From: Hirschia sp.
GTDB taxonomy: Bacteria; Pseudomonadota; Alphaproteobacteria; Caulobacterales; Hyphomonadaceae
DNA length: 64,000 nucleotides
Direction: 5' to 3'
Assembly: GCA_002709235.1 (NCBI GenBank)
Contig: PAQI01000024.1
Span: 1 to 64,000 of the forward strand
Shown: positions 44,874-53,687 of the stretch, piece after piece
How positions within the stretch are numbered: position 1 is the first letter of the stretch
How the letters are laid out: every line of letters starts with the position of its first letter
Notes under the pieces: generated by a model
The model's input: the letters and a program-made list of their open reading frames with translations, nothing else
The model's database searches: none
Told to the model about the DNA's origin: nothing
Made by a program: the position numbers and the translations under genes

Positions 44874-44900
44874 GTGCGCAGTTGTGCGCAGTTGTGCGCA
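44874..44900. repeat. three tandem GTGCGCAGTT units upstream of the enoyl-CoA hydratase
   Basis: GTGCGCA occurs at 44874-44880, 44884-44890 and 44894-44900 with GTT spacers, a 10-base period containing the palindrome TGCGCA. The location just upstream of the operon start and the helical period suggest a binding array for a regulator. Confidence 0.5.
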
Positions 44901-44944
44901 TTGTGTTCGCAAAAGCCACCTGTCGTAAAGCAGGCCATTCTCAT

Positions 44945-44989
44945 GATCTTGCCCCGAACACTCACAAAGGGGCGTCTCGGGGCAAGATC
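44945..44989 (-). terminator. 13-base stem hairpin after the aldehyde dehydrogenase gene
   Basis: Perfect arms GATCTTGCCCCGA (44945-44957) and TCGGGGCAAGATC (44977-44989) with a 19-base loop, about 35 bases past the dehydrogenase stop on the minus strand. There is no clear T-run, so it may be a processing or partial terminator structure. Confidence 0.5.
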
Positions 44990-45023
44990 GCAGATCAGCC
45001 TGATAATCGGCAGCTCACCGCCG

Positions 45024-46466
45024 TCAGATGCCGGCTTTTTCCAGCTTCTGGACAACATCGCCAAACAGCACTTCATCCGAAGGCAGGGCCTTGGTCTTTG
45101 CCAGCGGCTTGGAGACCCAGGTCTCGTTGATCAGGTCACGCCATGAAATGTTGTTGTTGGTGCCGTTACCACCCCAGGAGCCACAGCCCAGAGAGAAGGT
45201 CTGGCGCATGCCGTTCCAGAGGTTACCACTGTTGGATGGAGCCTGAGGCTGGTTGACCATGACACGCGATGTCTTGGTCGCATTGGCCAGCTTCATGATG
45301 TTGGCATCATTGTTGGAGTAGATACCGCAGGAGTGGCCCTGGCCCTGATAGGCCTGGATGTTGTTGGTCAGCGCAATGGCTTCGTCAATGTCCTTGGCGC
45401 GGTAGAGCGCCATTGTGACAGACATCTTCTCGCCGGAGAACGGGTAGTCAGGACCATAGCCGGTTTCCGGAACGATGAAGAACTGAACCTCATCGGCAAC
45501 GGAAAAGCCTGCAATCTCTGCGATCTTCTGTGCCGTCTGCGCCACGATGGCGGAGTTGATGTGGCCATCCTTCCAGATCACGTCCTGAAGCTTCTGGCGT
45601 TCATCTGCAGTGACCACCTTGCCGCCCTTGGCGACCAGCTTGGCCAGCATCTCGTCATAGATGGCGTCCACCAGGATCACCGCATTGTCGGATGAACAGG
45701 AGGCAGCAAGGTCGAGCGTTTTGGACAGGCGGATCTTTTCAGCTGCATCATCAAGGTCAGCGCTCTCATCAACCGTGATAACCGCGTTACCGGCACCCAC
45801 ACCCAGCGCAGGCGTTCCGCTGGAATAGGCGGTCTTGACCATCGCCGCACCACCTGTTGCGAGGATGCGGTCACACTGCTTGAGCAGTTCTTCGGTTTTT
45901 TCCATGCTAGGCGTGTCGATGCTGATCACGAGGTCAGCAGGCGCACCCATGGCGACAATTGCTGCACGCATCTTGTCGCAGATCATCTTGTTGGTCAGCT
46001 TCGCACGCGGGTGCGGGGCGACGATGATGGAGTTGCGGCCCTTCACCGAGTGGATCGCCTTGATCACGGGTGTGGCTTCAGGGTTCGTCGTCGGGGCCAG
46101 CGCACCGATCACACCCACCGGCTTGGCGATCTTGACGATTGCGCGCTCTGGGTCTTCCTCGATGATGCCGACGGATTTGTCGTCGATAATGTCATAAAGG
46201 GTCGCGCGGGTCTTGCGGTCGATCTTCAGGAACTTGCCCTGGTAATTGCCCAGCTGGGTTTCCTCGACAGTGAACTTGGCAATCTCGTCGGACACGCCCG
46301 GCTTGGCCACGCACCAGACCATGGCGCGGATAAGTTCATCAACCTGTTCCTGGGTGTAGTTCTCGATCTGCGCCTGCGCTGCACGGGAGCGCGCCACAAG
46401 TGCTGCAATCTCTTCTTTCGCGGCAATCTGGGCTTCGGTGAGCTGAGGATCTGTTTGAGTTCCCAC
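45024..46466 (-). CDS. CoA-acylating aldehyde dehydrogenase (sulfoacetaldehyde/EutE-like)
   Basis: 480 residues, GTG start at 46466. It belongs to the EutE/AdhE/SauS-type acylating aldehyde dehydrogenases: IGALAPTTNPEATPV, IIVAPHPRA, ATGGAAMVKTAYSSGTPALG and the catalytic cysteine in AASCSSDN. The form is closest by eye to sulfoacetaldehyde dehydrogenase (acylating), but no other sulfonate genes are here. In this cluster it could convert methylmalonate semialdehyde or another semialdehyde to its CoA ester. Divergent from a LysR regulator. Confidence 0.8.
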   Translation of the reverse strand: MGTQTDPQLTEAQIAAKEEIAALVARSRAAQAQIENYTQEQVDELIRAMVWCVAKPGVSDEIAKFTVEETQLGNYQGKFLKIDRKTRATLYDIIDDKSVGIIEEDPERAIVKIAKPVGVIGALAPTTNPEATPVIKAIHSVKGRNSIIVAPHPRAKLTNKMICDKMRAAIVAMGAPADLVISIDTPSMEKTEELLKQCDRILATGGAAMVKTAYSSGTPALGVGAGNAVITVDESADLDDAAEKIRLSKTLDLAASCSSDNAVILVDAIYDEMLAKLVAKGGKVVTADERQKLQDVIWKDGHINSAIVAQTAQKIAEIAGFSVADEVQFFIVPETGYGPDYPFSGEKMSVTMALYRAKDIDEAIALTNNIQAYQGQGHSCGIYSNNDANIMKLANATKTSRVMVNQPQAPSNSGNLWNGMRQTFSLGCGSWGGNGTNNNISWRDLINETWVSKPLAKTKALPSDEVLFGDVVQKLEKAGI

Positions 46467-46771
46467 GTTTGAGTCTCCCTGTGGTTTATGCCGGACATTG
46501 ATATGCCCGCGCTGCTTTTCTCGATCTGGACGAGACCGCCTGACATGCGCTCTGACCGGAGGATCAACAGGCTCGACGCGTCAGACGTCGCAATCGATCA
46601 TGTCCAGTTCGTCCAGTATTCCTGAACAATTCGTAATTCGAACGCTGCGAGAAAAGAGCGATCTGAAGGCTTTTCACGCAATATTCTACTCGGCGCGGAC
46701 TTTATATCTGGCATTTTGTCAGGTCTATAGATAAAAATGCTGATCTTATCCTCATATTTGCAGATGAAAAC
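46467..46771. promoter_or_regulatory. divergent promoter region with a LysR-type site
   Basis: 305 bases between the dehydrogenase and lysR genes, no gene seen. TTCGTAATTCGAA at 46630-46642 fits the T-N11-A pattern of LysR-type operators. Confidence 0.4.
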
Positions 46772-47659
46772 ATGAACTGGGATGATCTCAAACTCCTGCT
46801 CCAGGTCAGCCGCACACCCAAGCTGACAGATGCCGCCGAACAGCTGGGCCAGGATGCCACCACGCTGAGCCGTCGCCTGCGCCGACTGGAAACGGATCTG
46901 TCCCTGCGCCTTTTTGATCGCACACGCCGCGGCCACATTCTCACACCGGAAGGCCAGGAGATCGCCCAGCGTGCCGAACTGGCCGAACAGACCATGTTCG
47001 ACATCACCCGCGTGGCCGAAATGCGCGACCAGCAGATCTCGGGGCGGGTGCGGCTGGGCGTCACCGAGGGCCTGGGCACTGCGCTGATCGCCCCCGCTGT
47101 CAGCGATTTCACTCGCGCCTATCCCGGTATCAGCCTCGACCTCATCGCCATGTCGGGCTTTGCCAATGTATCCCGGCGCGAAGCCGACATGTCGATCATG
47201 CTGGCTCGGCCGACATCGGGCCGCCTCAAGCTGCGCAAGCTGACCGATTATGTCCTGCGCCTCTACAGCACTGAAAAATATCTTGCCGACAAAGCACCCA
47301 TCACCCGGGTGGAAGACCTCTCCGAGCACGTCCTGATCGGATATATGGATGAGATGATCTATTCCCCGCAGCTGCGCTATTATGACGAGATCTCACCGGG
47401 CCTGGTGCCCTTCCTGTCCAGCCCCTCGATCATTGCCCAACAGGAAATGACGCGCTCAGGCGCAGGCGTGGCCATCCTGCCGCAATTCCTTGCCAACAGA
47501 TATCAGGAACTGGTCCCTGTCCTGCCCGATCATGTCGAGGTCACGCGCTCATTCTGGCTGGTCGTGCATGAGGATGTCGCCGAGATCAGCCGTATCCGTG
47601 CGGTCTCGGACTTCTTGACCAAACTTATGGCCACACGCCGCGCCGATCTGGGCACCTGA
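46772..47659 (+). CDS. LysR-family transcriptional regulator
   Basis: 295 residues. N-terminal winged helix (LLLQVSRTPKLTDAAEQLGQ then ATTLSRRLRRLETDLSLRLF) typical of LysR regulators, followed by the two-lobed effector-binding domain. Divergent from the acylating aldehyde dehydrogenase gene, which it most probably controls. The effector is unknown. Confidence 0.9.
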   Translation: MNWDDLKLLLQVSRTPKLTDAAEQLGQDATTLSRRLRRLETDLSLRLFDRTRRGHILTPEGQEIAQRAELAEQTMFDITRVAEMRDQQISGRVRLGVTEGLGTALIAPAVSDFTRAYPGISLDLIAMSGFANVSRREADMSIMLARPTSGRLKLRKLTDYVLRLYSTEKYLADKAPITRVEDLSEHVLIGYMDEMIYSPQLRYYDEISPGLVPFLSSPSIIAQQEMTRSGAGVAILPQFLANRYQELVPVLPDHVEVTRSFWLVVHEDVAEISRIRAVSDFLTKLMATRRADLGT

Positions 47660-47672
47660 CGCCAGCCACCAA

Positions 47673-48722
47673 TCAATCAACCGCGTAGTCGCGCCAGATC
47701 CCGTCCCGCCCGCGCAAGCTCAAACCAGCCTCATCCACCTGCACATCCGGCAAGGCGGCATTGGCCTTGGACACTCCCCCGGGAATGTCGATTACATAGG
47801 TCGGAACGCAAAGGCCCGACACATTGTCCCGCAGCGCCTGCATGAGCGCCTGACCGCGCGCGACGGACACCCGAAAATGCGATGTGCCCGGCGCGAGGTC
47901 GGTGTGATGCAGGTAATAGGGCTTTACCCCCGCACTTACCAATGCGCGCATCAGATCGGCCAGCGCCTCGAGGTTATCATTCACCCCGGCCAGCAACACG
48001 CTTTGCGATAACAGGCCGATCCCGTGACCGGCCAGACGCGCAAATGCAGTGCGCGCAGCCTCTGACAATTCGCGCGCATGGTTCACATGGGCCGCAACAT
48101 AAACCGCCTTGCCATGACGGCTGGCCAGCGCCGCGCAGACCTCATCACTCAGTCGTTGCGGATCTGCAACGGGCATGCGCGTGTGCCAGCGGATCACTTT
48201 CACATGCGAAATGACCCCGATGGCATCGGTGATTTCGGCAATCCGGCGAGGTGACATCATCAGCGGATCACCCCCTGTCAGGATCACCTCCCAGATCTCG
48301 TCATGGTCACGGATATAGCCCAGCGCGGCGTTCATTTCGGATACGGACAGAACGCCATCCTTGTCCGGACCGACCATTTCGCGTCTGAAACAAAACCGGC
48401 AATAGACCGGACACACCGACACCGGCTTGAACAGCACACGGTCGCGATGGCGATGCACGATCCCCGTCACCGGGCTGTGTGCGTGATCGCCGATCGGGTC
48501 TTCGCGCTCTTCAGGCGTGACATTCAGCTCTCGGATATCAGGCACAAACTGCAAGGCAATGGGATCACGGGGATCGGATCGATCCACAAGCGCGGCCAAT
48601 GCCGGCGTCATCGCAACAGCGTAACGCGCTGTAACCGCTGCCAGATCACCAGCAGCAACCGGCTTAGCCAGACCTGCGACAATGAAATCATCAGGCGCGC
48701 GAAGAGATTTGAAATTGGCCAT
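47673..48722 (-). CDS. epmB: EpmB, EF-P-lysine 2,3-aminomutase (radical SAM)
   Basis: 349 residues from the ATG at 48722. The radical-SAM cysteines are in CPVYCRFCFRRE, followed by LTGGDPLMMSP, TRMPVADPQRLS, HHTDLAPGTSHFRV and IPGGVSKA, all typical of the KamA/EpmB family. The length and the presence of EpmA and EF-P 5-6 kb away indicate EpmB, which makes (R)-beta-lysine for EF-P. Convergent with the lysR gene. Confidence 0.85.
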   Translation of the reverse strand: MANFKSLRAPDDFIVAGLAKPVAAGDLAAVTARYAVAMTPALAALVDRSDPRDPIALQFVPDIRELNVTPEEREDPIGDHAHSPVTGIVHRHRDRVLFKPVSVCPVYCRFCFRREMVGPDKDGVLSVSEMNAALGYIRDHDEIWEVILTGGDPLMMSPRRIAEITDAIGVISHVKVIRWHTRMPVADPQRLSDEVCAALASRHGKAVYVAAHVNHARELSEAARTAFARLAGHGIGLLSQSVLLAGVNDNLEALADLMRALVSAGVKPYYLHHTDLAPGTSHFRVSVARGQALMQALRDNVSGLCVPTYVIDIPGGVSKANAALPDVQVDEAGLSLRGRDGIWRDYAVD

Positions 48723-49143
48723 CGCATGGAAGTAGCGGGTTATAGGCGCAGATGGAAGCAATCATCGGGAATGCCTGCTATCCGGGGACCGGAGTAGTGA
48801 AACAAGATCTGTTTGTCGCCTTGTGCATTTCAGCACTGACGTCTGGCACGATCACTATCAAGCTCACCATGCCCGACTTGCGCAGTGAGAGCCGAAGAGC
48901 CCGAATTATGACGGGATTACTCAATCAGCCAAATTCCCGCATGGGTTGATGTATAGCGCACTATATCAACCGATAGTTTTGTTATATGCGGGTCATCAAA
49001 CCAACTTTAAATGCACAAAATCCGTCTCGACAAGTTCAGTTTTCCACATCAAAATGGCGATAATTCAACAATCATTGAATTTACATCTACCAGGCCAGAC
49101 CAACCGTTCTTCAGCGCGTCACGATCAGGATAGATTCTCCGGA

Positions 49144-50643
49144 ATGACAAGATTAAATCGCCTGTCGCGTGAATGGGCCTTCGCCCTTGCAGTCATGATT
49201 GGCCTGATCGCCATTAGTGTTCTGATTGGCGGTTGGGGCATGGGTATTGTAGCGATCCGACGCATCAGGCCGGATTTTGCAGCGATGGTTCCCACCACTG
49301 CGCTTGTTTTCCTTCTGATCTCCATTGCGATCCTCCTGCAATACAGGCCCGGCCCGCTGACACGGCTGACCCGCATTACGCACATTACGGCGCTCATCGT
49401 TTTGGGCGTGGCCATAGCAGATATCGCGGTCATCCTGATGACAGATGCCAATGGGCTGGACATGCTGTTCTGGCCAGGAATGAAGGTATTCCAGACCGAC
49501 AGCATGGCGATCGCAACAGCAACCTGCATGATCCTCGCAGGAATCTGCCTGTGGCGGATGGAGGGGCAATCCGCTGAGCGAGACCCGATCTATACTGCAG
49601 CGGCCACCGTCGGACTTATATTCTCAGGCGTAGCGCTGATCGGCTATATCTTCGATTCTACCGCGCTATATGAAGTCTCCCTGTTCACAGCAATGGCGCT
49701 TCATACTTCGATCAGCTTTGTCGCACTGTTCATTGCGCTGATCCTGCTGCGTCAGGAAGCGGGCTGGGCTTCGATCCTGACAGGGGAAGGGGGCGGAAGC
49801 GCAGGAGCGCGACGCCTGTTACCCGGAGCAATCATCTTACCCTTCACGCTTTGCCTGATCTCGCTATACGCCACACGCAGCGGCATCATGAATGCCAATT
49901 TCAGGATCAGTGTAGTCGCCATCATGATGATGGTACTGCCCGCCGCCGCAGTACTTTATTACGCAAATATCCAGAACAAGATTGAAAGCCGTCTGCGTGC
50001 CGCGCTGGATGATCGCGATTTGTTGTTGCGAGAGGTCTATCACCGGGTGAAGAACAATCTCCAGATGACCACTGCCCTGCTCCTCATGGGCAAACGCGCC
50101 ACCACGGACGAACAGGCGAAAGCTTTGATCTCGGCGACGATCAAACGTGTAGAATCAATCGGTATTGTTCACAGGTTGCTGCTTTCAGCGCGTATCCCAT
50201 CACAGCTGACCGTATCGGCCTTCCTGAACGAGCTTTGCGACAATATCAGGGAAGCCGGCAATGATACGGTCGGTCAAACCATCGGGATCACTGTCAACTC
50301 AAGTGATGATCACATCCATATCGAGACTGCTGTCACCCTGGGCCTGCTGATCAACGAGATTGTCACCAATGCAATCAAGCACGCCTTTCCGGACGGCCGC
50401 AACGGACAGATCACGGTTGTCTTTCAACGCCAGGCCGACGGTGATGCCATCCTGCGTGTCGAAGATAATGGCATTGGCTACAACCCCGGCGACACCCCAT
50501 CAAAAGAAGGTGTGGGCACAGGCATTATCAGCGGACTGGTCGGGCAATTGGACGCCGTGATGTCGATCAATAGCGACGCTGGCACCGCAATCGAAATAAA
50601 GATACCTGCGGCAACATTTGACGAAAGAAATTACGATGGATGA
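49144..50643 (+). CDS. membrane HisKA_2-type sensor histidine kinase
   Basis: 499 residues from the ATG at 49144; the frame is open back to 48946 but that part is AT-rich and without coding character, so the start is uncertain. Eight or so hydrophobic segments (for example FALAVMIGLIAISVLIGGWG) form an N-terminal sensor, then REVYHRVKNNLQ (phosphoacceptor His) and the GHKL ATPase with LINEIVTNAIKHAFP and EDNGIGY. HisKA_2 kinases of this type often act in the alphaproteobacterial general stress response. The stop overlaps the receiver gene. An imperfect palindrome is visible near 48940-48970. Confidence 0.85.
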   Translation: MTRLNRLSREWAFALAVMIGLIAISVLIGGWGMGIVAIRRIRPDFAAMVPTTALVFLLISIAILLQYRPGPLTRLTRITHITALIVLGVAIADIAVILMTDANGLDMLFWPGMKVFQTDSMAIATATCMILAGICLWRMEGQSAERDPIYTAAATVGLIFSGVALIGYIFDSTALYEVSLFTAMALHTSISFVALFIALILLRQEAGWASILTGEGGGSAGARRLLPGAIILPFTLCLISLYATRSGIMNANFRISVVAIMMMVLPAAAVLYYANIQNKIESRLRAALDDRDLLLREVYHRVKNNLQMTTALLLMGKRATTDEQAKALISATIKRVESIGIVHRLLLSARIPSQLTVSAFLNELCDNIREAGNDTVGQTIGITVNSSDDHIHIETAVTLGLLINEIVTNAIKHAFPDGRNGQITVVFQRQADGDAILRVEDNGIGYNPGDTPSKEGVGTGIISGLVGQLDAVMSINSDAGTAIEIKIPAATFDERNYDG

Positions 50644-50998
50644 GACCAAGACAGTCGTGATTGTGGAGGACGAATTTCTGATCGCAAATTACCTTGAAGG
50701 ATTGTGCGAGGATATGGGTGTCAAAGTATTGGGCCTGGCCTCCAAGGCCGGCCAGGCAATCGAATTGCTTGAACGCACAGACCCCGAATATGTATTGATG
50801 GATGTACGCCTGCAAGGAAAGAGAGACGGTGTCGACATTGCGTTGAAAGTCCACGCCAGACGACCCGAAACGAAGATTATCTTCATTACTGGTTCCAGCG
50901 AACCTCCGACCATTGACCGCATCAATACGGACCATCCATACCGCGTCCTGATCAAGCCCATCAATCCCGGCGATCTGAGGGAAGCTTTCAGCTTGTAA
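50636..50998 (+). CDS. single-domain response regulator
   Basis: 120 residues from the ATG at 50636, which lies inside the last codons of the kinase gene. A receiver domain only: VVIVEDEFLI (acidic pair), YVLMDVRLQG (phosphoacceptor Asp), FITGSSEPP and the final Lys in VLIKPINP. No output domain, so it probably serves as a phosphate shuttle or sink for the upstream kinase. Confidence 0.9.
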   Translation: MDETKTVVIVEDEFLIANYLEGLCEDMGVKVLGLASKAGQAIELLERTDPEYVLMDVRLQGKRDGVDIALKVHARRPETKIIFITGSSEPPTIDRINTDHPYRVLIKPINPGDLREAFSL

Positions 50999-51065
50999 GA
51001 CATGGCAGGATGCGTTCCCTGAAAGCCATCTGTTACCTTCCCTCCAGGGCATCACATAAAGATCA

Positions 51066-51860
51066 TCACCCTGCCAGAAGTGCGCCTGTCGCCTGCACGC
51101 CAACATAAAGTGCCACAAGCAATATCATGGCGGCAAACAGGGATCGGGCCAGCGTGATTCGGCTGGACAGGAGGCGCGAGACGAATATCCCCACAATGCC
51201 ACCCGCTGCGCCACCCGCCAGCAACAGCAAAACCAGGCGCGCATCCACCTGGCCGGATATGGCGTAATTGGCCGATGTTGCCGCTCCGAAGATCACAACA
51301 GATACCAGCGAGGAGGCCGTGGCATTGGCCATGGTCATGCCAGCTGCGAGCATCAGCCCCGGAACAATAAGGAAGCCCCCGCCAATGCCAAAGAACCCGG
51401 CCGCAATGCCCGTCAGAAGACCCAGAGGGGCCAACCGCGTCATGATACTGGCTGATATGTGAACATCGGGATCACCGGCAAATACCGGCTTGCGAAACAT
51501 CGAGACCGAAATCGCAGCCATGGCGACGGAGAATCCCAGCAGAAGCAGGTCACCATCCGTCAACTTGGCCAGGCTGGACCCAAGGATAGATCCGATTAGC
51601 CCGGCCCCTGCGAATACCACAGCACAGGGCCATTTGACGCGGCCCCCACGCCAGTGTCCCAGCAGGCTGACCAGTGCAATCGCCGCGACCGCCGCCGCAG
51701 ATGTACCAATCGCCACATGGGTGTCGCGCACCCCCACGACATAGATCAGCAAGGGTGCCGCCAGCACGGATCCACCGCCTCCGAACGTGCCAAGCAGCAG
51801 ACCGACAAGCGCGCCACTGGCAAGGGTCGTCAGAACAATGGTCAGCGTCATGTCCATCAT
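51066..51860 (-). CDS. TauE/SafE-family permease
   Basis: 264 residues from the ATG at 51860, overlapping the rhodanese gene stop. About eight hydrophobic segments and the repeated GFFGIGGGFLIVPGL / GLLLGTFGGGGSVLAAPLL motifs define the TauE/SafE (DUF81) family. Members export sulfite or related sulfur anions; the neighbouring sulfide genes support that here. Third gene of the leftward operon. Confidence 0.88.
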   Translation of the reverse strand: MMDMTLTIVLTTLASGALVGLLLGTFGGGGSVLAAPLLIYVVGVRDTHVAIGTSAAAVAAIALVSLLGHWRGGRVKWPCAVVFAGAGLIGSILGSSLAKLTDGDLLLLGFSVAMAAISVSMFRKPVFAGDPDVHISASIMTRLAPLGLLTGIAAGFFGIGGGFLIVPGLMLAAGMTMANATASSLVSVVIFGAATSANYAISGQVDARLVLLLLAGGAAGGIVGIFVSRLLSSRITLARSLFAAMILLVALYVGVQATGALLAG

Positions 51861-52396
51861 GATGAAACGGTGTGGTTCACCCGGTTCCAAGGCATATTGG
51901 CAAGCAATTGCGCCATGCCGCACCAGCCGGTTATTCCTGCAAACATCAATCCTGCGCCGACAAATCCGGAAATGCCAAGAAAGCCGGCATTCACGAATAT
52001 TCCAAGCAACACACCCGTCAGGATCAGGGCACCGGCCGTGATCTGCACCTGGCGATTGAGTTCCAGCGGAGCAGATTTGTCAGTGACCGTCGGCAGACCA
52101 TCAGCTTTCCATGCGTCCAGACCGCCCTCCAGCAGGAAGGCTTCACCTGTCACATGAGCGACAAGCCTGTTGCAATTGGCCTGAGTGCGCATGCCGGACT
52201 TGCAATGAAATACGGCCTTCTGATGCGATTGCAGGGTGAGGCTGCCGCTTTCAAGGGCCGACAGGGGCAATGACAGTGCGCTTCCTATATGTTCACGCGC
52301 ATATTCATCAGGCTCCCTGATATCGATCAGGACGAGTTCACCCGATTTCAGGCCTTTGGCGACCTGGTCCGGTTTGATATTTTCCAGCGTCATCAT
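51857..52396 (-). CDS. rhodanese domain fused to a DUF2892 membrane segment
   Basis: 179 residues. The N-terminal rhodanese has the active-site loop CKSGMRT (Cys65), then a C-terminal two-helix membrane part (GALILTGVLLGIFVNAGFLG and CGMAQLLANMPWN) of the DUF2892 type. It moves persulfide sulfur to an acceptor at the membrane. Overlaps both neighbours by 4 bases in the repressor-rhodanese-permease operon. Confidence 0.9.
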   Translation of the reverse strand: MMTLENIKPDQVAKGLKSGELVLIDIREPDEYAREHIGSALSLPLSALESGSLTLQSHQKAVFHCKSGMRTQANCNRLVAHVTGEAFLLEGGLDAWKADGLPTVTDKSAPLELNRQVQITAGALILTGVLLGIFVNAGFLGISGFVGAGLMFAGITGWCGMAQLLANMPWNRVNHTVSS

Positions 52397-52719
52397 TTCT
52401 CAAGCATCTCCGGGCAATAGATCGCCATCAGTGTCTCGATCACACGGATCGAGGCCTCATCGGCAATTCGGTAATGAATGACTTGCCCTTCCCTGCGCGT
52501 GGCGACGATGCCGTCACGACGCAACATGGCCAGATGCTGTGACAGGGCAGATTGGGAAAGATCAAATTCTTCCTGCAACTGTCCTACCGATTGTTCACCC
52601 ATGCCAAGCCGACACAGGATCATCAGCCGGTGTTCATTCGCCAGGCTGCGCAGAAGGCCGGCTGCCAGGGTGGCCTTTTCCTGAAAGGCTACAGGGGAAG
52701 GAAGGTCATTCTGTTTCAT
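52393..52719 (-). CDS. bigR: ArsR-family persulfide sensor repressor (BigR/SqrR type)
   Basis: 108 residues. The winged helix (SVGQLQEEFDLSQSALSQHL) is typical of ArsR regulators. The two cysteines C36 (MILCRLGM) and C102 (AIYCPEM) match the pair that forms a tetrasulfide bridge in SqrR/BigR sensors, rather than metal-site cysteines. It should repress its own operon and the divergent dioxygenase gene and release when persulfides rise. Operators are visible between the genes. Confidence 0.88.
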   Translation of the reverse strand: MKQNDLPSPVAFQEKATLAAGLLRSLANEHRLMILCRLGMGEQSVGQLQEEFDLSQSALSQHLAMLRRDGIVATRREGQVIHYRIADEASIRVIETLMAIYCPEMLEK

Positions 52720-52723
52720 GTAT

Positions 52724-52768
52724 CTAATATATTAGCTATTGCTAATTTAGCAAGTCCTAATATATTAG
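52724..52768. promoter_or_regulatory. operator array of the sulfide repressor
   Basis: Two perfect palindromes CTAATATATTAG (52724-52735 and 52757-52768), 33 bases apart, with a third palindrome TTGCTAATTTAGCAA between them (52739-52753). They fill the promoter region between the divergent repressor and dioxygenase genes. Confidence 0.85.
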
Positions 52769-52787
52769 ATGGTGAAAGGAATTCGCC

Positions 52788-53645
52788 ATGCCCCATATCA
52801 AAGCCTTTTTCGACACCGTCACCGGCACGGTCAGCTATCTGGTCTGGGATAGCGAGACACGCGCAGCCGCGATCATTGATCCGGTCCTGGATTACGAGCC
52901 GCATTCGGCAAGCCTGTCGACAGGATCGGCTGACACCATCCTCTCCGCTGCGCGAGAGCTGGATCTCGACATCAGCTGGGTGCTCGAAACCCACGCTCAT
53001 GCAGACCACCTGACCGCTGCTCATCACATACAGAGCGAAACAGGTGCCAGGATCGGCATCGGTAGACACATCACGGATGTTCAGAAGATCTTCTCGCCCA
53101 TTTTCGGGGCCTCGGATGTCACGCCGGACGGCCATGTCTTCGATCACCTCTTTGCCGATGGTGACACATTCCAGATCGGCAATCAGGAGGTGCGCGTCCT
53201 GCACACGCCCGGCCACACACCCGCTTGTGTGAGTTACCTGATCGGTGATGCTGTCTTTGTCGGCGACACGCTGTTCATGCCGGACTATGGAACTGCGCGT
53301 GCAGATTTTCCCGGCGGCGATGCAGCAACGCTCTATCGCTCCATCCAGAAACTGCTCGCCCTGCCACCGCAGACACGCGTCTTTGTCGGACATGACTATC
53401 TGCCCGAAGGCCGCGATACCCCTGCATGGGAAACAACAATCGCACAGCAGCGTGCGCAGAACCGCCATGTCCATACCGGCATCAGCGAGGAGGAGTTCGT
53501 GAAAATGCGCAGCGCTCGCGACGCAACACTCGCCGCACCTCGCCTGATCCTGCCATCACTACAGGTCAATATCCGCGCAGGTGCCATGCCGCCCCCGGAA
53601 GAGGATGGTCATACCTATCTCAAAATTCCGGTGAACAGGCTCTAG
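52788..53645 (+). CDS. persulfide dioxygenase (MBL-fold, ETHE1-like)
   Basis: 285 residues with the metallo-beta-lactamase iron site THAHADHLTAA, HTPGHTPACVSY, GDTLFMPDYG and VGHDY, as in ETHE1/Blh dioxygenases, plus the longer C-terminus of the Blh group. It oxidises glutathione persulfide to sulfite. Controlled from the operator array shared with the ArsR-type repressor; sulfite could be exported by the TauE/SafE permease. Confidence 0.9.
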   Translation: MPHIKAFFDTVTGTVSYLVWDSETRAAAIIDPVLDYEPHSASLSTGSADTILSAARELDLDISWVLETHAHADHLTAAHHIQSETGARIGIGRHITDVQKIFSPIFGASDVTPDGHVFDHLFADGDTFQIGNQEVRVLHTPGHTPACVSYLIGDAVFVGDTLFMPDYGTARADFPGGDAATLYRSIQKLLALPPQTRVFVGHDYLPEGRDTPAWETTIAQQRAQNRHVHTGISEEEFVKMRSARDATLAAPRLILPSLQVNIRAGAMPPPEEDGHTYLKIPVNRL

Positions 53646-53687
53646 CAGGCCCCGTGATCGCCACGAGACAGGCGGTCACGGGCACAC

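Noticed and set aside
44874-44900. Possible CRISPR-like repeat
   Set aside because: Units of 7 bases with 3-base spacers are far too short; no cas genes in the window.
48752-48949. 65-aa plus-strand frame between epmB and the kinase
   Set aside because: No ribosome site or recognisable features; the region is more likely promoter DNA.
52716-53474. 252-aa minus-strand frame
   Set aside because: Antisense of the persulfide dioxygenase and of the operator array.
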